Made by a program: the position numbers and the translations under genes. The notes under the pieces are model-generated. The model was given only the letters and a program-made list of their open reading frames with translations, ran no database searches and was not told the DNA's origin. Positions 1 through 7,811 of a stretch of DNA of 37,002 bases are shown here, one piece after another. The stretch comes from Myxococcales bacterium (GTDB lineage Bacteria > Myxococcota_A > Polyangia > Polyangiales > Polyangiaceae), in contig JACPVJ010000020.1 of assembly GCA_016191785.1 (NCBI GenBank), positions 1 to 37,002 on the forward strand. Reading direction: 5' to 3'. Numbering within the stretch: the stretch's first letter is position 1; every line of letters begins with the position of its first letter.

Positions 1-1
1 A

Positions 2-619
2 GGGACCGGCGGCACCGGCGGCACCGACGGAGGCGGCGGGTGCGGGGGCACGCAGACGAAGACGCTGGAAGCGACCCGTGACACCTACATCGTCAACGTT
101 CCCCCGGGCTCGATCCACGGCACCGAGAGCATCCTCGAAGTCTTGACGTTCAACGCCTTCGCGGGCCACCGCGCGCTCGTGGCCTTCGACGTCGGCAAGA
201 CCACCTTGCCTTCCAACGCGAAGCTCGAGAAGGCCACCTTCGAGCTCCGCGTCGTTCTGAACGATGGAGCCACTCAAGACGTGGGCGCTCACCGCATTCA
301 AAAGGCCTGGACGGAAGCGGGCGCCAGCTGGTCGAAGTTCGACGGCGCGTCGAGCTGGACCAAAGAGGGCGGTGACTTCCTGGCGCCGTCGGCGCAGGTC
401 GCCGTCGGCGCGGGCACCAAGGTCGGCGACACGCTGAGCTGGGACGTCACCAAAGACGTCGCCGGCGCCTTGACGGGCGCGAACGCCGACCATGGCTGGT
501 TGCTCAAGCCGTTGCTCGACGACCCGCTGAACGGCGAGAAGCTGCACTTTGCCAGTCGCGAGGCGACCGACTCGTCTGCGCGCCCCAAACTGCAGCTAGC
601 CTACGTGGTGTGCCCGTGA
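2..619 (+). CDS. DNRLRE-type surface protein, C-terminal part (5' end outside window)
   Basis: The frame is open from the first bases, so the gene begins upstream of the window; about 205 residues are visible. They start with a Gly/Thr-rich linker (bases 2-50) typical of the stretch between a lipoprotein anchor and an exposed domain. A single beta-rich domain of about 180 residues follows. It opens with a DTYI motif, carries LVAFDV early and a W-rich middle (KAWTEAGASW), and ends LQLAYVV. This layout fits the DNRLRE / CBM96-like domain found in secreted proteins of myxobacteria and other bacteria. In that family the domain is a jelly-roll, often attached to adhesins or polysaccharide-active enzymes; no catalytic residues are expected. 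The signal peptide and any other domains lie outside the window. Its stop codon overlaps the start of the next gene (GTGA), so the two are probably co-translated. Confidence 0.75.
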   Translation, partial: GTGGTGGTDGGGGCGGTQTKTLEATRDTYIVNVPPGSIHGTESILEVLTFNAFAGHRALVAFDVGKTTLPSNAKLEKATFELRVVLNDGATQDVGAHRIQKAWTEAGASWSKFDGASSWTKEGGDFLAPSAQVAVGAGTKVGDTLSWDVTKDVAGALTGANADHGWLLKPLLDDPLNGEKLHFASREATDSSARPKLQLAYVVCP

Positions 620-1443
620 GCACGCACAAGGGCTACCGTCTGAAGTTGCCGACTGGCACCCTGCCGCTGCCGCCCGGCGCCTACGAGATCGGCCGCAGCG
701 CCCACTGTCAGGTGATCTTGGAGGGTGCCAAGGTCTCGCGCCTGCACGCACGCATCGTGGTCGACGACCGCGGCGTCGCCATCGAGGACCTGGGTAGCTC
801 GAACGGCGTGTTCGTGAACAACAAGCGAATCTCGCGGGGCAAGGCGGCGGTCGCGCCCGGTGACCGCTTGCTGGTGGGTGACGTCGAGCTCGAGCTGACG
901 GTTGGCGATCTGCCCTCGACGGTGCCCCCGGACGCGCGGCCCTCGGGGCGCCCCACCTTGGTCGAGTCTCTGCCGAGCCCGAGCTCGGCCGCGACCTCGC
1001 CGCGAACCACCGTGACCACCAAGGCCCACGCGCTCGAGCTCTTGGGCAGCGTGGCCGAGCGCGCCATCGGCACGGGGGACGCCAAGCGCGCAGAGATGAT
1101 CCTCGAGGGGCGGCTGAGGGAGGTGCTCGACGCGGCGGGCGTGGACAGCTGGGATGCTCGCTCACGCGAGCTGGCGGTCGAGTCAGCGCTCTTGCTCGCG
1201 CGTTCGCTGCCAGCCGCCAGGTGGCTCGACTTCGCGGTGGACCTCTTGGCGGCCACACGCACCCTGCCCAGCGAGCGCGAGCTCAGCGCCTTCGAGAGCG
1301 CCGTGACGCGCGTCACCGGCGCCGACGCGCGTAAGCTTCAGCACTACACCACCTTGGTGCAGTCGATGCCGAGCTCCCTCGAGAAGGTGCGGTCGCTCAA
1401 GCGCCTGGAGGCCCTCTTGGCAGCGGTTTGCGGCCGGCAGTGA
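616..1443 (+). CDS. FHA-domain protein
   Basis: The 275-residue product has an N-terminal forkhead-associated domain (about residues 8-95), a fold that binds phosphothreonine peptides. The conserved signature is present: GRS (26-28), SRLH (41-44) and GSSNG (60-64). A Pro/Ser/Thr-rich linker follows (about 98-135), then a helical region of about 135 residues with no recognised fold. No signal peptide or membrane segment is seen, so it should be cytoplasmic. I chose the GTG at 616 because it forms a GTGA overlap with the preceding stop; an in-frame GTG at 610 is possible. Myxobacteria use many Ser/Thr kinases with FHA readers, so a signalling role is likely, but no kinase is visible here. The gene runs tail-to-tail into tdk with one base between the stops. 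Confidence 0.85.
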   Translation: MSTHKGYRLKLPTGTLPLPPGAYEIGRSAHCQVILEGAKVSRLHARIVVDDRGVAIEDLGSSNGVFVNNKRISRGKAAVAPGDRLLVGDVELELTVGDLPSTVPPDARPSGRPTLVESLPSPSSAATSPRTTVTTKAHALELLGSVAERAIGTGDAKRAEMILEGRLREVLDAAGVDSWDARSRELAVESALLLARSLPAARWLDFAVDLLAATRTLPSERELSAFESAVTRVTGADARKLQHYTTLVQSMPSSLEKVRSLKRLEALLAAVCGRQ

Positions 1444-1444
1444 G

Positions 1445-2050
1445 TCAGGTGTCGCGCTCGGCGGCGTCGAAGAGCCGCTTCTGCGACGGCGCGGAGCTGG
1501 CCGGGTCGAAGCACCGCCTGCAGCGCGCCTCGTACGACTCGGTGCCGCCCACCACCACGGTGGCGTCGCGACGCACGAGCCGCTGCGAGCGGTCCGCCGG
1601 GTTGCCGCAGCGCATGCAGATTGCAAGGTTCTTGGTCACGTACTCGGCCACCGCCATCAGGTGAGGCATGGGCTCGAACGGGCGACCCAGGTAGTCCTGG
1701 TCGAGCCCCGCCACCACCACGCGCTTGCCCTCGTTCGCCAGCCGCTCGACCACCGCTACCACCGGTGCGCCGAAGAATTGGGCCTCGTCGATGCCGATCA
1801 CCTCTGCGTCTGCCGCTTGCTCCAAGATCTCGTTGGCATCGTCGACGGCCACCGCGGTCAGCTCTTGCTTCGAGTGGCTGACCACGCTGTCCGGCGCGTA
1901 GCGCGAGTCGATGCGCGGCTTGAAGATCTTCACGCTCTGCTTGGCATAGCGGGCGCGGTTGAGGCGGCGAATCAGCTCTTCGGTCTTGCCGCTGAACATG
2001 CAACCGGTGATGACTTCGATCCAGCCGGTGTCGCGCGGAACGTGATGCAT
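1445..2050 (-). CDS. tdk: Thymidine kinase (type II)
   Basis: This cytoplasmic salvage enzyme phosphorylates thymidine to dTMP with ATP. The 201-residue length fits type II thymidine kinases. Visible motifs are the P-loop GCMFSGKT (16-23), a DEAQFF box (88-93) whose Glu89 is the expected catalytic base, and two Cys pairs (145/148 and 177/180) forming the structural zinc site of the lasso domain. The ATG at 2050 places the P-loop at the usual distance from the N terminus. The gene sits alone between the FHA gene (convergent) and the ABC transporter operon (same strand, 35 bp upstream), so it may be read through from that operon. Nothing looks degraded. Confidence 0.95.
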   Translation of the reverse strand: MHHVPRDTGWIEVITGCMFSGKTEELIRRLNRARYAKQSVKIFKPRIDSRYAPDSVVSHSKQELTAVAVDDANEILEQAADAEVIGIDEAQFFGAPVVAVVERLANEGKRVVVAGLDQDYLGRPFEPMPHLMAVAEYVTKNLAICMRCGNPADRSQRLVRRDATVVVGGTESYEARCRRCFDPASSAPSQKRLFDAAERDT

Positions 2051-2085
2051 CGCGAGCCCGGGTCAAACCCTGCGGCCGGGCGACG

Positions 2086-2922
2086 TCAACCCTTCACGCC
2101 GCCGGCGGTCAGCCCGGCCACCAGGTTCTTCTGAACCACGTAAAAGAGCAGCATCACCGGCAGGCTGACCAGGATGGACCCGGCGGCAAATGCGCCCCAG
2201 GCCGCGTCGTGCTCCCCCACGAAGCGCTGCAGCACCACCGGCAGGGTGAGCGCCTCTTCCTTGCCCAGGATGGTCGCGGCCAAGATGAACTCGTTGTACG
2301 CGCTCATGAACGCGAACAGGCCGGTCACCGCGATCGCCGGGCGAGCCGCCGGCAGCACCACCCGCACGAACGCCCCGAGGCGCGTGGCGCCGTCGACCAT
2401 CGCGGCCTCTTCCAGGTCCTTGGGGATGGTGTCGAACGCGCCCCGCAGCTGGAAGATCGCGAAGGGCACGCTGGTGGTCGCGTAGCACACCACCAGGCCC
2501 GTGCGGGTGTCGAGCAGCCCCAGCGTCTCGAGCACGATGTACAGCGGCACCGCGCTGGCGACCATCGGGAACATCTGGGTGGCGAGCAGCAGGCGCACGC
2601 CGGCCTCTTTGCCCACGAAGGTGAAGCGCGAGAGCGCGTAGGCCGCGGGCAGCGCGATCGCGATGCCGACCAGCGCCGTCGCCACGCTGACCACCAGCGA
2701 CGACACGGCCTGCGACACCACGTGGGGCCCGCTCAGGAAATGGGTGACGTGATCGAGCGTCAGGTTCCGCGGTATGGGAAGCACCCGGCGTTCGGGCGCG
2801 CTTCCGGCCGAGAGCGCGGTCGAGATCACCCACAGCACGGGGTAGAGCGAGAAGACGACGCCGGCCACGATGGCCAGGTGCGAGAGCACGCTCTCGGCGG
2901 TGCTGACCCGGCGCTCGTTCAT
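2086..2922 (-). CDS. CUT1 sugar ABC transporter permease (MalG-like)
   Basis: A 278-residue inner-membrane permease with six predicted helices, starting with a hydrophobic helix near residues 12-35. The EAA loop that docks on the ATPase is clear (EEAAMVDGATRLGAFVRVVL, about 190-210). Length and helix spacing match MalG/UgpE/LacG proteins of the CUT1 family, which import oligosaccharides or glycerol-phosphate compounds. Its ATG overlaps the stop of the upstream fusion gene by 4 bp (ATGA), indicating translational coupling. It is the last gene of a four-gene minus-strand operon (ATPase, dehydrogenase, binding-protein/permease fusion, this gene). The substrate cannot be read from the sequence; maltodextrin is plausible because starch enzymes and a maltoporin-like porin lie elsewhere in the window. 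Confidence 0.92.
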   Translation of the reverse strand: MNERRVSTAESVLSHLAIVAGVVFSLYPVLWVISTALSAGSAPERRVLPIPRNLTLDHVTHFLSGPHVVSQAVSSLVVSVATALVGIAIALPAAYALSRFTFVGKEAGVRLLLATQMFPMVASAVPLYIVLETLGLLDTRTGLVVCYATTSVPFAIFQLRGAFDTIPKDLEEAAMVDGATRLGAFVRVVLPAARPAIAVTGLFAFMSAYNEFILAATILGKEEALTLPVVLQRFVGEHDAAWGAFAAGSILVSLPVMLLFYVVQKNLVAGLTAGGVKG

Positions 2923-5063
2923 GCCGCCGCCTTCTCGCGCGAGGCCAGGGACATCAGCCGCGACGACACGAACAGGAGCAGGAAGATCAGCACCGCATAG
3001 GCCGCGGCGTAGCCGTATTGAGCCTGGCGGGTGAAGGCCCAGCGGTAGGCCTCGGAGACCAGGATGTCGGTCGTACCGTCGGGCTCACCCCCGGACACCA
3101 GGAACACCACGTTGAACTGGTTGAAGGTCCAGATGGCGCCGAGCAGCACCGCCGGCAGCATGGTCGGCAGCACCATCGGCACGGTGACGCGCCACAGGCG
3201 CTGCCAGCGCGTCGCGCCGTCGACCTCGGCCGCCTCGAGGACCTCTTTCGGGACCGAGGTGAGCGCGCCGAGCGTCACCACCATCATGAACGGAAACCCG
3301 AGCCACACGTTGGTCGAGAGGTTCGCGGCGAACGCCGTAGAGAAGCGCGCCCACCACGAGAACGGCTCGACCCCACACGCCTCGACCAGGGCGCTCACCG
3401 CGCCGAACTGCCGGCTGAACATGCCCTTCCACGCGAGGGCCGTCACGTACGACGGCACCGCCCAGGGGATGATCAAGAGCACGCGGTAGACGGGCTTCAT
3501 CGCCAGGCTGGGTCGCGACAGCAACAGCCCGAGCGCGAAGCCGATGCCCAGGTGCAGCGTGAGATTGGCGATCGTCCACAAGAGCGTGATCAAGAGGACC
3601 AGGTAGAACGAGCCGCTCGACAAGAGCGGCCCGCCCCGCGCCGTGAGGATCTCCCCGAAGTTCGCCAGGCCGACGTAGTGCATGTGGCCCTGGGGCCCGG
3701 CGAAGAGCGACGTGCCGGCGCCGACGGCGATCGGCAAGATGACCAGCGCACCGACGCCGATCACCGCGTGCGCGACCCAACCGTAGGCCGGAAGCGACCG
3801 ACGCAGGGCCGGGCCGAGCTCACCCTGCCGGAGGCGCGTGAACAGCCAGAGCGCCCCCCCGAGCGACAGCGCCCCGAGCAAGAACAGCGCGCCGTTCGGC
3901 GAGCGCCGGGCCGGCGGCGGGCGGACCACGTCGTCGAAGCGGCGCGCGGCTTCGGTCAGCGCGGCCTCGGGGGTGACCGCGCCCGAGAGCGTCTTCTTCA
4001 GCGCGCGCTCGGCCGGCTCCCAGGTGGTGCGCATCCGCGGCGACGAGGGCATCGGGACCGCGACCGCGGCTTGCGCGGCGAACGCCGCCAGGAACGCGTC
4101 GCTGCCGGGGGGTGGGCGATTCAGCGCGACCACCTGGCGCCCGACCCGCGCGCGGATCTCTGCGCCCGGCTCGCCAGCGAGGAACGCGAGCAGGCGGTGG
4201 GTCACGGGGCTGCCGCTGCCTTTGGGAGTGAGCGCGGCGGCTTCGACCGTCAAGAACGGCCGCATCGGGGCGCCGGCGGCCTCGATCGTCGGCAGCGGCA
4301 CGACGCGATACTTCACGCTCTGCCCGACGTCGCTCGCGAACCACGGGCCGCTGATCACGGTGGCCGCTTTGCCGGTCTTGAACAGCTCGCCGACCACGGC
4401 GCCCGAGGCCTCTTCGGGGACCACGCGATCGCGTATCAAGCGCTGCACCAGCTCGAGCGAGCGGACTCCGGGCTCACCCCGGAAGCCGAAACTCTGGTCC
4501 GGACCGAGCTGCGCCCCGCCGAAGGCGTGAAGCACCGCGGCGTGGAAGTACATGTTGCGGATCTCGTACGCGAGGGGCACGACCCCGGGCGACAGCTTCA
4601 GCCGACCCAGCCCCTCGAGCGTGGCCGGCACCACCGGGACGAGGGCCTCGTTCACGTACAGCGCCAGGCACTTGAGCGCGAGGGGGAGGCCTCGCAGCCC
4701 GGCGGGCGACGCGAGAGCGGCGAGCGCGCTCTCGGAGAACAGCCCCGGCGGCGTCAGCTCGCTCGGAACGGGTGAGACGACGCCGCGCTCCACCAGATCC
4801 CCGATGCGCTCGTGGGAGTCGATGAACAAGTGCGGCCCGTGACCGCGGGGCACTGCAGCGGTGAGCTTGGCGGCGTACGCGTCGTGCGGCACCTGCAGCG
4901 CCTCGACCTTCACGCCCTCTCGCCTCTCGAACTCGGCCAGCACCTGCTCGAGCGCTGTCTTCTCGTCGCCGCGATAGGCGTGCCACACCGCCAGCGGTTC
5001 GTCGGCCCGGGCCCGTGGCGGGAAGGCCACGAGCAGCAGCACGAAGAGCAGCAGGCGCTTCAT
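2919..5063 (-). CDS. Fused solute-binding protein and permease of a CUT1 sugar ABC transporter (MalE-MalF fusion)
   Basis: A single 714-residue frame holds two proteins that are normally separate. Residues 1-20 are a signal peptide. About 21-385 form an extracellular solute-binding domain of the MalE type, including AVWHAY near the start and an ISGPWF segment at 237-242 typical of the family. One hydrophobic helix (391-408) and a short basic cytoplasmic stretch follow. About 425-714 are a MalF-type permease with six helices and the EAA loop at 610-629. The topology works: the binding domain faces the periplasm, the extra helix returns the chain to the cytoplasm, and the permease then starts inside. 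I chose the ATG at 5063 because it begins the signal peptide and overlaps the upstream stop by 4 bp; a longer upstream frame lacks a signal. No separate MalE gene is present in the operon. The fusion runs through smooth coding sequence, so a sequencing error is unlikely. Confidence 0.9.
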   Translation of the reverse strand: MKRLLLFVLLLVAFPPRARADEPLAVWHAYRGDEKTALEQVLAEFERREGVKVEALQVPHDAYAAKLTAAVPRGHGPHLFIDSHERIGDLVERGVVSPVPSELTPPGLFSESALAALASPAGLRGLPLALKCLALYVNEALVPVVPATLEGLGRLKLSPGVVPLAYEIRNMYFHAAVLHAFGGAQLGPDQSFGFRGEPGVRSLELVQRLIRDRVVPEEASGAVVGELFKTGKAATVISGPWFASDVGQSVKYRVVPLPTIEAAGAPMRPFLTVEAAALTPKGSGSPVTHRLLAFLAGEPGAEIRARVGRQVVALNRPPPGSDAFLAAFAAQAAVAVPMPSSPRMRTTWEPAERALKKTLSGAVTPEAALTEAARRFDDVVRPPPARRSPNGALFLLGALSLGGALWLFTRLRQGELGPALRRSLPAYGWVAHAVIGVGALVILPIAVGAGTSLFAGPQGHMHYVGLANFGEILTARGGPLLSSGSFYLVLLITLLWTIANLTLHLGIGFALGLLLSRPSLAMKPVYRVLLIIPWAVPSYVTALAWKGMFSRQFGAVSALVEACGVEPFSWWARFSTAFAANLSTNVWLGFPFMMVVTLGALTSVPKEVLEAAEVDGATRWQRLWRVTVPMVLPTMLPAVLLGAIWTFNQFNVVFLVSGGEPDGTTDILVSEAYRWAFTRQAQYGYAAAYAVLIFLLLFVSSRLMSLASREKAAA

Positions 5064-5857
5064 TTCGCGCGGCCCGAGCGCTTCATGGCGGCAGACAGGA
5101 ACGAGGTGACCAGCCCCCGCGGCGCCAGCTTGCTGAGCACGGTCTGCACCCGGTTCACCGCGCCGGGCACGCACACCGTCTCGCCCGTGGCGTAGGCGAA
5201 CAGCGCCCGCTCGGCGGTCTCGGCCGCGCTGAGGGCGGCAATGCGCTCGACCCCCGGCTCGATGCGCGCCGCCTCTTGGAAGCCGGTCGGCACCGGACCG
5301 GGGCAGAGCGCGGTGACGCGCACGCCGGTGCCCTCGACCTCTTTCGCCAGGGCTGCCGAGAAGCTCAGCACGAAGGCCTTGGTCGCCGCGTAGACCGACA
5401 TGAAGGGCATGGGCTGGAACGCCGCGGTCGAGGCCACGTTGAGCACGCCGCCGCGTCGGCGTTCGAGCATCGCCGGCAAGAAGTGGCGCGAGAGCACCAC
5501 CACTGCTTCGCAGTTGAGCCTCACCATCTCTGCGAGCTTGCCCGCGTCGGCCTTGGCGAACACGCCGGCGTCCCCGAAGCCCGCGTTGTTGACCAGGTGA
5601 TCGATCGGCAGCCCCAGTGCGTCCACGTCCGCCGAGAGGCTCTCGGCCCCGCCCGGCCGGCCCAGATCCGCGACCACCACCCGCACCGTGACCCGGCTCT
5701 GCTCGGTGATCTCTGCCGCCAGCCGGTCGAGCTTGTCCTTCGAGCGCGCGGTGATGACCAGATCCGCGCCGCGGGCCGCGAGCTTTCGCGAAAGCTCGGC
5801 GCCGATGCCCGACGAGGCCCCGGTCACGAGCGCGCGTGTTCCGAAGAAACCCTCCAT
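5060..5857 (-). CDS. Short-chain dehydrogenase/reductase (SDR)
   Basis: A 265-residue classical SDR, an NAD(P)H-dependent oxidoreductase with a Rossmann fold. Visible residues are the cofactor loop TGASSGIG (12-19), NNAG (90-93), Asn115, catalytic Ser143, and the YxxxK pair Tyr156/Lys160. Arg38 after the second beta strand suggests NADPH preference, which is inference. No signal or membrane helix is visible. Its stop overlaps the start of the binding-protein/permease fusion by 4 bp, and its ATG lies 4 bp after the ATPase stop, so it is embedded in the transporter operon. That position suggests it acts on the imported sugar or a derivative, although many DltE-like SDRs of this length have unknown substrates. 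Confidence 0.9.
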   Translation of the reverse strand: MEGFFGTRALVTGASSGIGAELSRKLAARGADLVITARSKDKLDRLAAEITEQSRVTVRVVVADLGRPGGAESLSADVDALGLPIDHLVNNAGFGDAGVFAKADAGKLAEMVRLNCEAVVVLSRHFLPAMLERRRGGVLNVASTAAFQPMPFMSVYAATKAFVLSFSAALAKEVEGTGVRVTALCPGPVPTGFQEAARIEPGVERIAALSAAETAERALFAYATGETVCVPGAVNRVQTVLSKLAPRGLVTSFLSAAMKRSGRAK

Positions 5858-5861
5858 GCCG

Positions 5862-6965
5862 TCAGCCCTCCCGATTCCAGAGCGCGCGGCCGCCCTCCGC
5901 GTCGAACACGTGCACGTGCTCGGTGGCGATCCCGAGCAAGAGCGCGGACCCCTTCGCGGGCCGCGACGAGCCGGGTAGGCGCGCGACGAACGGCAGCTCG
6001 CCCACCCTACAGTGCGCGAAGGACTCGGTGCCCAGCGCCTCGAGCACATCGACCTCGGCGTGGATCTCGCCGGCGCTCTCTTTGCCGATCTCTTCCGGAG
6101 GGGCCACGTCGTGCGGGCGCAGCCCCAGCACTACCTTGCCCGGCCGCGGCGCGTCGCCCAGCGCGCTCACGCTGGGCCGCAAGCTGACGCCCGGCGCGCG
6201 GACCACCCAGCGGCCGCCCTGCTGCTCGAGCTCGGCATCGACGAAGTTCATCGCCGGGCTGCCGAGGAACGCCGCGACGAAACGGGTGGCCGGCCGCGCA
6301 TAGACCTCGAGCGGGGGCCCGGACTGCTCCACCCGCCCACGGTTCAGCACGAAGATGCGATCGGCCAGCGTCATCGCTTCGACCTGATCGTGGGTGACGT
6401 AGACGGTGGTGGCGCCGATGCGATCGTGCAGCTTCTTGATGTCCACCCGCACCTGTGCGCGCAGCGCGGCGTCCAGGTTCGAGAGCGGCTCGTCGAACAA
6501 GAACACCTGCGCCCGGCGCACGATGGCTCGCCCCATGGCCACGCGCTGACGCTGACCGCCCGAGAGCTGCCGCGGGAAGCGCGCGAGCAGCGGGTCGAGC
6601 CCCAGCATCTCGCTGGCCTCGGCGATGCGCTTCTCGATCTCGGCCTTCGCGGTCTTGCGAAGCTCGAGCCCGAACGCGAGGTTGTCGCGCACCGTGAGGT
6701 GGGGGTAGAGGGCATACGACTGGAAGACCATCGCGATGTCGCGGTCGCGCGGCGGCAGGCGGGTCACCTCTCTGTCGCCAAAGCGGATGCTCCCGCCGTC
6801 CGCCTCCTCGAGCCCGGCGATCAACCTGAGCAGCGTCGACTTCCCGCATCCCGATGGCCCGACCAGCACTGCGAACCCGCCATCGGGCACGTCGATGTCC
6901 ACGCCGGACAGGACCCGCGTCTGTCCGAAGCGCTTCTCGATGCCGCGAAGGGTGACCTGTGCCAC
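5862..6965 (-). CDS. CUT1 sugar ABC transporter ATP-binding protein (MalK/UgpC/MsmK family)
   Basis: A 367-residue ATPase that powers the permeases encoded downstream. Motifs are Walker A GPSGCGKS (36-43), Q-loop Gln82, signature LSGGQ (134-138), Walker B ending in Asp158-Glu159, and the H-loop His192. About 125 C-terminal residues form the OB-fold/TOBE domain that marks the MalK/UgpC group and can serve regulatory contacts. The start is a GTG at 6965, placed by homology: the first strand begins MAQVTLRG. It is the first gene of the minus-strand operon and is divergent from the GST-like gene with a 65-bp gap containing an 8-bp palindrome CGATATCG. No regulator gene is adjacent. Confidence 0.93.
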   Translation of the reverse strand: MAQVTLRGIEKRFGQTRVLSGVDIDVPDGGFAVLVGPSGCGKSTLLRLIAGLEEADGGSIRFGDREVTRLPPRDRDIAMVFQSYALYPHLTVRDNLAFGLELRKTAKAEIEKRIAEASEMLGLDPLLARFPRQLSGGQRQRVAMGRAIVRRAQVFLFDEPLSNLDAALRAQVRVDIKKLHDRIGATTVYVTHDQVEAMTLADRIFVLNRGRVEQSGPPLEVYARPATRFVAAFLGSPAMNFVDAELEQQGGRWVVRAPGVSLRPSVSALGDAPRPGKVVLGLRPHDVAPPEEIGKESAGEIHAEVDVLEALGTESFAHCRVGELPFVARLPGSSRPAKGSALLLGIATEHVHVFDAEGGRALWNREG

Positions 6966-7030
6966 GGGCCGCGGACGATATCGGAAATCTCGTTGCCCGT
7001 CGTCGGCCGCAGGGCTACGCCGAGGCGAAA

Positions 7031-7795
7031 ATGCCTGCCTACCGGCTGATAACGCTGGGCCCCAGTCACTACTGCGAGAAGGCTCGCTGGGCCCTGTCCC
7101 GCTGTCGGGTCCCGTTCGTCGAGGAGCCCCACGTTCCGCTGATTCACTCGGTTCACACGCGCAAGGCGGGGGGCGCCCGCACGGTTCCGGTGCTGCTCAC
7201 GGACAGCGGCACCTTCTCGGACTCGACGGACATCCTCGAGCTGTGCGACCGCCAGGTCAGCGGCGCGCTCTACGGCAGCGGTGAGACCCGCCGCCAGTCC
7301 CGCGATCTGGAAGAGTACTTCGACGAGAAGCTGGGCCCCCACACTCGGCGCTTGGTCTATTTTCACATCCTGGACGACAGGCAGCTGGTGGTCGGGCTCT
7401 TCGCCCCCGGCGTGTCCCGCGCCGAGCGCGCCTCGTTCGAGCTCGGCTACCTGCCGATCCGCGCGCTGATGCGCAAGGGCATGAAGATCGACCGCGAGGG
7501 CGCAGACCGCTCGCGCGAGCGGGCGCTGGCGGTGTTCCGCGACGTGAGCGCGCGACTCGCCGACGGGCGCCGCTATCTGACCGGCGACCGGTTCACGGCG
7601 GCCGATCTCACCTTCGCGTCGCTGGCCGCGCCGGTGATCTTGCCCCCAGAGTACGGCTGGCCCTTGCCGCCGCTGGCGTCGCTCGGCCCCGCCATGCAGT
7701 CCGAGGTGCGCCACTTCCGCGACTCGGCCGCCGGCGAGCTGGCGCTGCGACTGTACCGGGAAGAGCGCGCCCAGGTGCTGGCCGTCGGGTCGTGA
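7031..7795 (+). CDS. Glutathione S-transferase-like protein
   Basis: A 254-residue protein with an N-terminal thioredoxin-fold half and a helical C-terminal half. The N-terminal part begins YRLITLGPSHYCEKARWAL; the SHYC segment corresponds to the catalytic Ser/Cys position of GSTs. A Val-Pro at the expected cis-proline (TVPVLL) and a following S-D-S segment match the glutathione-binding site. The C-terminal half contains YLTGDRFTAADLTFASL, a typical GST helix with the N-capping Asp. The ATG at 7031 starts directly at the first strand; upstream in-frame codons would add an unrelated 24 residues. The substrate is unknown; detoxification or redox roles are usual in the family. It is convergent with the LuxR-type regulator, 16 bp apart. 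Confidence 0.85.
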   Translation: MPAYRLITLGPSHYCEKARWALSRCRVPFVEEPHVPLIHSVHTRKAGGARTVPVLLTDSGTFSDSTDILELCDRQVSGALYGSGETRRQSRDLEEYFDEKLGPHTRRLVYFHILDDRQLVVGLFAPGVSRAERASFELGYLPIRALMRKGMKIDREGADRSRERALAVFRDVSARLADGRRYLTGDRFTAADLTFASLAAPVILPPEYGWPLPPLASLGPAMQSEVRHFRDSAAGELALRLYREERAQVLAVGS

Positions 7796-7811
7796 GGCGA
7801 CTCACCGTGGG

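Noticed and set aside
1..50. Gly/Thr repeats as a DNA repeat element
   Set aside because: In frame they encode a Gly/Thr linker of the surface protein; the DNA repetition is explained by coding.
3018..4775. 585-codon plus-strand frame opposite the transporter fusion
   Set aside because: The minus strand has the binding-protein and permease signatures; the plus frame is Arg/Gln/Glu-rich low complexity.
6976..6983. CGATATCG palindrome between the ATPase gene and the GST-like gene as operator
   Set aside because: Eight bases without flanking symmetry; too short to separate from chance.
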